64,000 bases of DNA, from contig CAKRDD010000006.1 of assembly GCA_934309345.1 (NCBI GenBank), forward strand, positions 62,001 to 126,000, read 5' to 3'. This DNA comes from an uncultured Mediterraneibacter sp. Lineage in GTDB: Bacteria; Bacillota; Clostridia; Lachnospirales; Lachnospiraceae. A model generated the notes under the pieces. The model saw nothing but the letters and a program-made list of their open reading frames with translations, was not told where the DNA came from and ran no database searches. Shown piece by piece: positions 60,799 to 64,000 of this stretch (its first letter is position 1; every line of letters begins with the position of its first letter). A program made the translations under genes and the position numbers.

Positions 60799-62001
60799 AT
60801 GCCAAAGTTAAATGAAAATTATCAGAATGTAAAAGACAGTTATCTTTTTGCGGAGATTGCAAGAAGAGTAAAAGTATATGAGGAAACACATCCGGAGAAA
60901 GCGGCGGATATTATCCGTCTCGGAATCGGTGATGTAACATTGCCATTGACAAAGAGTGTGATTGAGGCACTTCATGAAGCAGTAGATTCTCAGGCAGTAT
61001 CTGAGACATTCAAAGGATACGGACCGGAGCAGGGATATGCATTTGCACAGGAAGCAATCGCAGATTATTACGCACGCAATGGCGTAGAAGTAAAAGCTAC
61101 AGATATCTTTATTTCAGATGGCGCAAAGAGTGATACAGGAAATATTACTGAACTTTTTGCACAGGATAACGTGGTTCTCGTTCCGGATCCGGTTTACCCT
61201 GTTTATGTAGATACAAATACAATGGATGGAAAGAATATCATCTATATGAACGGAACAAAAGAAAACGATTTCCTTCCAATGCCGGATGAAAATGTAAAGG
61301 CAGATATCATTTACCTGTGTTCTCCAAACAACCCGACAGGTGCATGCTACAACAAAGAGCAGTTAGAGGCATGGGTTGCATACGCATTGAAAAATGATGC
61401 TGTAATCCTCTATGATTCTGCTTATGAAGCATTTATCACAGATCCTACACTTCCTAGAAGCATCTATGCGATCGAGGGCGCAAAGAAATGTGCGATCGAG
61501 TTCTGTTCCCTTTCTAAGACAGCAGGATTCACAGGTACACGTTTCTCTTACACAGTTGTTCCGGAAGAGCTTGTGTTCGAGACATCAAATGGCGGAACAT
61601 TGAGCCTGCACAATATGTGGAACAGAAGACAGTGTACAAAGTTCAACGGAACACCGTATATCATCCAGTATGCGGGAGCTAAGGTATTTACAGAAGAGGG
61701 CATGAAAGAGTGTCAGGAGAATATCGGATATTACCGTGAAAATGCACGTATGATCGCTGAAACACTTGAGAAGAAAGGAATCTCATTTACAGGTGGTGTA
61801 AACTCACCATACATCTGGTTCGAGTGCCCGAAGGGAATGGAGTCCTGGGAGTTCTTTGATTACCTCCTTGAAAACGCTCAGGTTGTCGGAACACCGGGAG
61901 CAGGATTCGGAGAAAATGGAAAGAACTATTTCCGTCTGACATCTTTTGGAAAACATGAGAAGACAAAAGAAGCGATGGAGCGTTTCAATTCATTATTCTA
62001 A
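60799..62001 (+). CDS. dapL: LL-diaminopimelate aminotransferase
   Basis: 400 residues, fold-type I PLP enzyme. GIGDVTLPL near 43, YLCSPNNPTGA near 175, YDSAYEAFI near 205 and the PLP lysine in SLSKTAGFTGTRFSY near 238 match DapL. It converts tetrahydrodipicolinate straight to LL-DAP, a short lysine and peptidoglycan route found in many Clostridia. GGAAAGGAG precedes the ATG. Monocistronic; it ends at a bidirectional terminator. Confidence 0.95.
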   Translation: MPKLNENYQNVKDSYLFAEIARRVKVYEETHPEKAADIIRLGIGDVTLPLTKSVIEALHEAVDSQAVSETFKGYGPEQGYAFAQEAIADYYARNGVEVKATDIFISDGAKSDTGNITELFAQDNVVLVPDPVYPVYVDTNTMDGKNIIYMNGTKENDFLPMPDENVKADIIYLCSPNNPTGACYNKEQLEAWVAYALKNDAVILYDSAYEAFITDPTLPRSIYAIEGAKKCAIEFCSLSKTAGFTGTRFSYTVVPEELVFETSNGGTLSLHNMWNRRQCTKFNGTPYIIQYAGAKVFTEEGMKECQENIGYYRENARMIAETLEKKGISFTGGVNSPYIWFECPKGMESWEFFDYLLENAQVVGTPGAGFGENGKNYFRLTSFGKHEKTKEAMERFNSLF

Positions 62002-62067
62002 AATATAAAGTGAACGGATTACGTGCATAACAGAAGAAAGTTATCATAGTGATGGTTTACAGAAGGA

Positions 62068-62100
62068 AAAAGAGAAGCTGAAAACAGCTTCTCTTTTAAA
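62068..62100. terminator. Bidirectional terminator
   Basis: AAAAGAGAAGCTG pairs with CAGCTTCTCTTTT around a four-base loop. It serves dapL and the convergent surface-protein gene. Confidence 0.85.
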
Positions 62101-62115
62101 ATACAATGTTTTTTA

Positions 62116-64000
62116 TTAATACTTTTTCTTACGAAGTACAAACACAGCACCGATAATTACGATAAGAGAACCGCCGGCAATTGCGAGTGGTACGATCGGG
62201 TTGGTCATATCTCCTGTCTTAACCGGAGCAACTTTCTTTCCGGTAAGAGTAGTGGATGAAGAAGTTCCTGAAGTAATCGGTGTAATCGAAGGTGTTGGTT
62301 TTACAGGTGCAACCGGATTAGACGGTTTTACTGGATCAGACGGTTTTACCGGATCGACTGGCTTATCAGGTTCAGATGGATCCACCGGATCAACAGTTTT
62401 TGCTGGAGAAGTCATTTTCCATAACTGTGTTCCATAGAAAGGATTCGCAGTACCGATAACCATCCAGTCATCTCCAGTTGCAAAAGTACGAAGTCCGTGA
62501 TTATAAGGATCACCGAATCCGTTTGTTGTAATGGAGGTAAATGATGCTCCATCTTCTGAAGTATACAGGTCAAATCCACGTTCAGCACTTCCGAGATAGC
62601 ATAAAATTTCACCAAATGCAATCAGGTTATCCTTTTTTGTAATTGTGATCAGAATATCTAACAGTTCTTTTAATTCGTCAGGAAGTTCGGAATCAAATTC
62701 TGTATAGTAGTCATATATTGCAGAATATTCATCGATAAAGTCCTGTGATCCCTGCTCATCTATAGAAGAAGATAAAGGATCCATGTTGAAGAGCAATTCA
62801 ACTAAGTCTGTTGAAAGCTTACGAGTCAAACTATTTGGTTTGATGGAACCGTTCTCAAGTCCGTTCATCAGAGAGTCTAACTGTTCATCAGAAAGTGTGA
62901 TGGCATTGTCTTCATCCTTTTCAGATGAATATGTTGCAGCCTGAGCAGTGTTGTATCTCTTAGTTGCAGATGCAATTGCATTCTGTACCATTTCATAAGA
63001 AGACAAGTTGCTTTCAGATGTATTATTGTTAACTGCAGTGTTGTCAGCTTCATCTTCAACAGAGCTGCTGTCTGGTTGAACTGTATCATCAGAATCTGTG
63101 TTATCAGCAGTGAGTGGCTGAGTAGGATATTCTGGAAGATACTTGTTCAATAATAACTCAACGAATACTTTGAGATAGTTGATCTGGGATTCCCATTCCT
63201 CAGGAGTCATATTCAGAAGATCACCGTTTGTAAACTGTCCGATAGGCTCAAGTAAACTACTGCTGTCGAAAGTTCCAAAGTACATCTTGCCATCATATAC
63301 AGTAGACTGCCAGATATACTGATTCTCATGATGTCCGAATCCTGAACAAAGTCCTGAACTACCTCCATCAGGGAACATTTCTGTTGCATCTCCGACTACC
63401 AGTTCCATATTTTCATTCTTGTCCATACGGTAGAGACTGACAGACTGTTCAAGGTTCTTAGCAAGGAACTCTACATTTTTATTAAAGACAACATCTTCAA
63501 GAGCAATTTCAATATCTTCGTACTCTCCAATGTAGAGATGATCGTTGTAAACAAGCATGTTACATGCACCGGCACGTGTGCGTTCCGGGTCGATACCAAA
63601 GGTGTATTTGGCACCATCAGCTTTATCGCCTACAACAGGCGTCCATGTCCAGGAACCATCAGAATTCTCGTCACCGCGGACAATAGCAAAGGACTGCATT
63701 GTATGTTCGTCAGGTTTGTTATCCTGTGTTCCGGTACAAAGAGCTACGTACAGGCTACCATTGAATTCGATCATCTCCCAGATAGATCCACCATAGATAC
63801 TATCCGTATAATGGTAAGCTGGATAATTGAATAAGTCACTCTTTGTTGCAATCTTTTTGAAAGAAGACTGACCTGCTGATGGATCAGAGGATTTCAGAAT
63901 ATAAGGTCCATCTACACCAACACAGCTTGCGATGAATTCACCGTTGAAAACTGCCATTCCACGAATACCTGTGCTGATACCTTCTTTGTATGCAGCTCCG
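62116..64000 (-). CDS. Sortase-anchored surface protein with propeller-like repeats, 5' end outside window
   Basis: At least 627 residues; the frame is still open at the window end, so the signal peptide is not seen. At the C-terminus a sorting signal PVKTGD precedes a hydrophobic span (IVPLAIAGGSLIVIIGAVFVL) and RKKKY, as in wall-anchored proteins. Before it lies a Pro/Lys/Asp repeat spacer (DPVKPSDPVKPSN). The main part has recurring 'NGxLYVG/YDGKMYFG' strands (FNGSLYVALCTG, YNDHLYIGEYED, YDGKMYFGTFD, EDGASFTSITT), suggesting a beta-propeller. It is interrupted by about 130 residues rich in Asn, Ser, Asp and Glu. Target unknown. Confidence 0.78.
   Translation of the reverse strand, partial: GAAYKEGISTGIRGMAVFNGEFIASCVGVDGPYILKSSDPSAGQSSFKKIATKSDLFNYPAYHYTDSIYGGSIWEMIEFNGSLYVALCTGTQDNKPDEHTMQSFAIVRGDENSDGSWTWTPVVGDKADGAKYTFGIDPERTRAGACNMLVYNDHLYIGEYEDIEIALEDVVFNKNVEFLAKNLEQSVSLYRMDKNENMELVVGDATEMFPDGGSSGLCSGFGHHENQYIWQSTVYDGKMYFGTFDSSSLLEPIGQFTNGDLLNMTPEEWESQINYLKVFVELLLNKYLPEYPTQPLTADNTDSDDTVQPDSSSVEDEADNTAVNNNTSESNLSSYEMVQNAIASATKRYNTAQAATYSSEKDEDNAITLSDEQLDSLMNGLENGSIKPNSLTRKLSTDLVELLFNMDPLSSSIDEQGSQDFIDEYSAIYDYYTEFDSELPDELKELLDILITITKKDNLIAFGEILCYLGSAERGFDLYTSEDGASFTSITTNGFGDPYNHGLRTFATGDDWMVIGTANPFYGTQLWKMTSPAKTVDPVDPSEPDKPVDPVKPSDPVKPSNPVAPVKPTPSITPITSGTSSSTTLTGKKVAPVKTGDMTNPIVPLAIAGGSLIVIIGAVFVLRKKKY

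Overview
The window looks like a chromosomal segment of a low-to-moderate GC, Gram-positive gut anaerobe of the Clostridia, most likely Lachnospiraceae. The reasons are strong AGGAGG-type ribosome binding sites with frequent GTG/TTG starts, a large Bacillus-type SRP RNA beside tadA, AddAB instead of RecBCD, the PyrK/PyrDB type of dihydroorotate dehydrogenase, DapL in place of the succinylase lysine route, and several small families I associate with that group (DUF4080 radical SAM, DUF6128, DUF6142, VanZ). The family is an inference; I cannot name the species. Most of the window is ordinary core genome in tight operons. Accessory-looking material lies mainly at 1-4.3 kb, 9.7-10.0 kb and at the right end.

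Layout. 1-2.95 kb: the end of a LytTR response regulator, its GHKL histidine kinase, and a small secreted protein made of two 43-residue repeats, lying between two inverted copies of a roughly 335-bp palindromic element. 2.95-8.2 kb: a CdaR-type regulator divergent from glycerate kinase, with two matching operator palindromes and a 140-bp inverted-repeat element between them, then a GNAT acetyltransferase and an M28 peptidase. 8.5-10.0 kb: a small secreted protein, Maf, and a compact locus with the layout of a type I toxin-antitoxin pair. 10.4-16.9 kb: the F-type ATP synthase operon atpBEFHAGDC. 17-26.7 kb: a GGDEF-EAL protein, a VanY-type carboxypeptidase, an HTH protein, a DUF6128 protein, tadA, SRP RNA, a B12-radical SAM protein, an AIR-synthase-like protein and TrmL.

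27-35.9 kb: a complete V/A-type ATPase operon (subunits G/H, I, K, E, C, F, A, B, D). Residue patterns in the two rotor-ring proteins suggest the F-type enzyme moves protons and the V-type enzyme moves sodium. 36-42.2 kb: a TetR regulator, a polysaccharide deacetylase, a TetM-like GTPase fused to an NYN/Rae1-like RNase, a zinc-ribbon dispanin (CD225) protein and a DUF2752 protein. 42.4-46 kb: pyrF-pyrK-pyrD-pyrE and a small membrane protein. 46-49 kb: VanZ, DUF6142 and an M29 aminopeptidase. 49.1-52.6 kb: purE-purM-purN-purD. 52.8-62 kb: thioredoxin, addB-addA-DUF1294 and dapL. The right end carries a sortase-anchored surface protein that runs off the window.

The strongest candidates for something little described are the type I toxin-antitoxin-like locus (9.71-10.03 kb), the TetM-like/NYN fusion (38.05-40.8 kb), and the palindromic repeats that bracket the repeat-containing secreted protein next to a LytTR/GHKL pair (1.5-2.95 kb).
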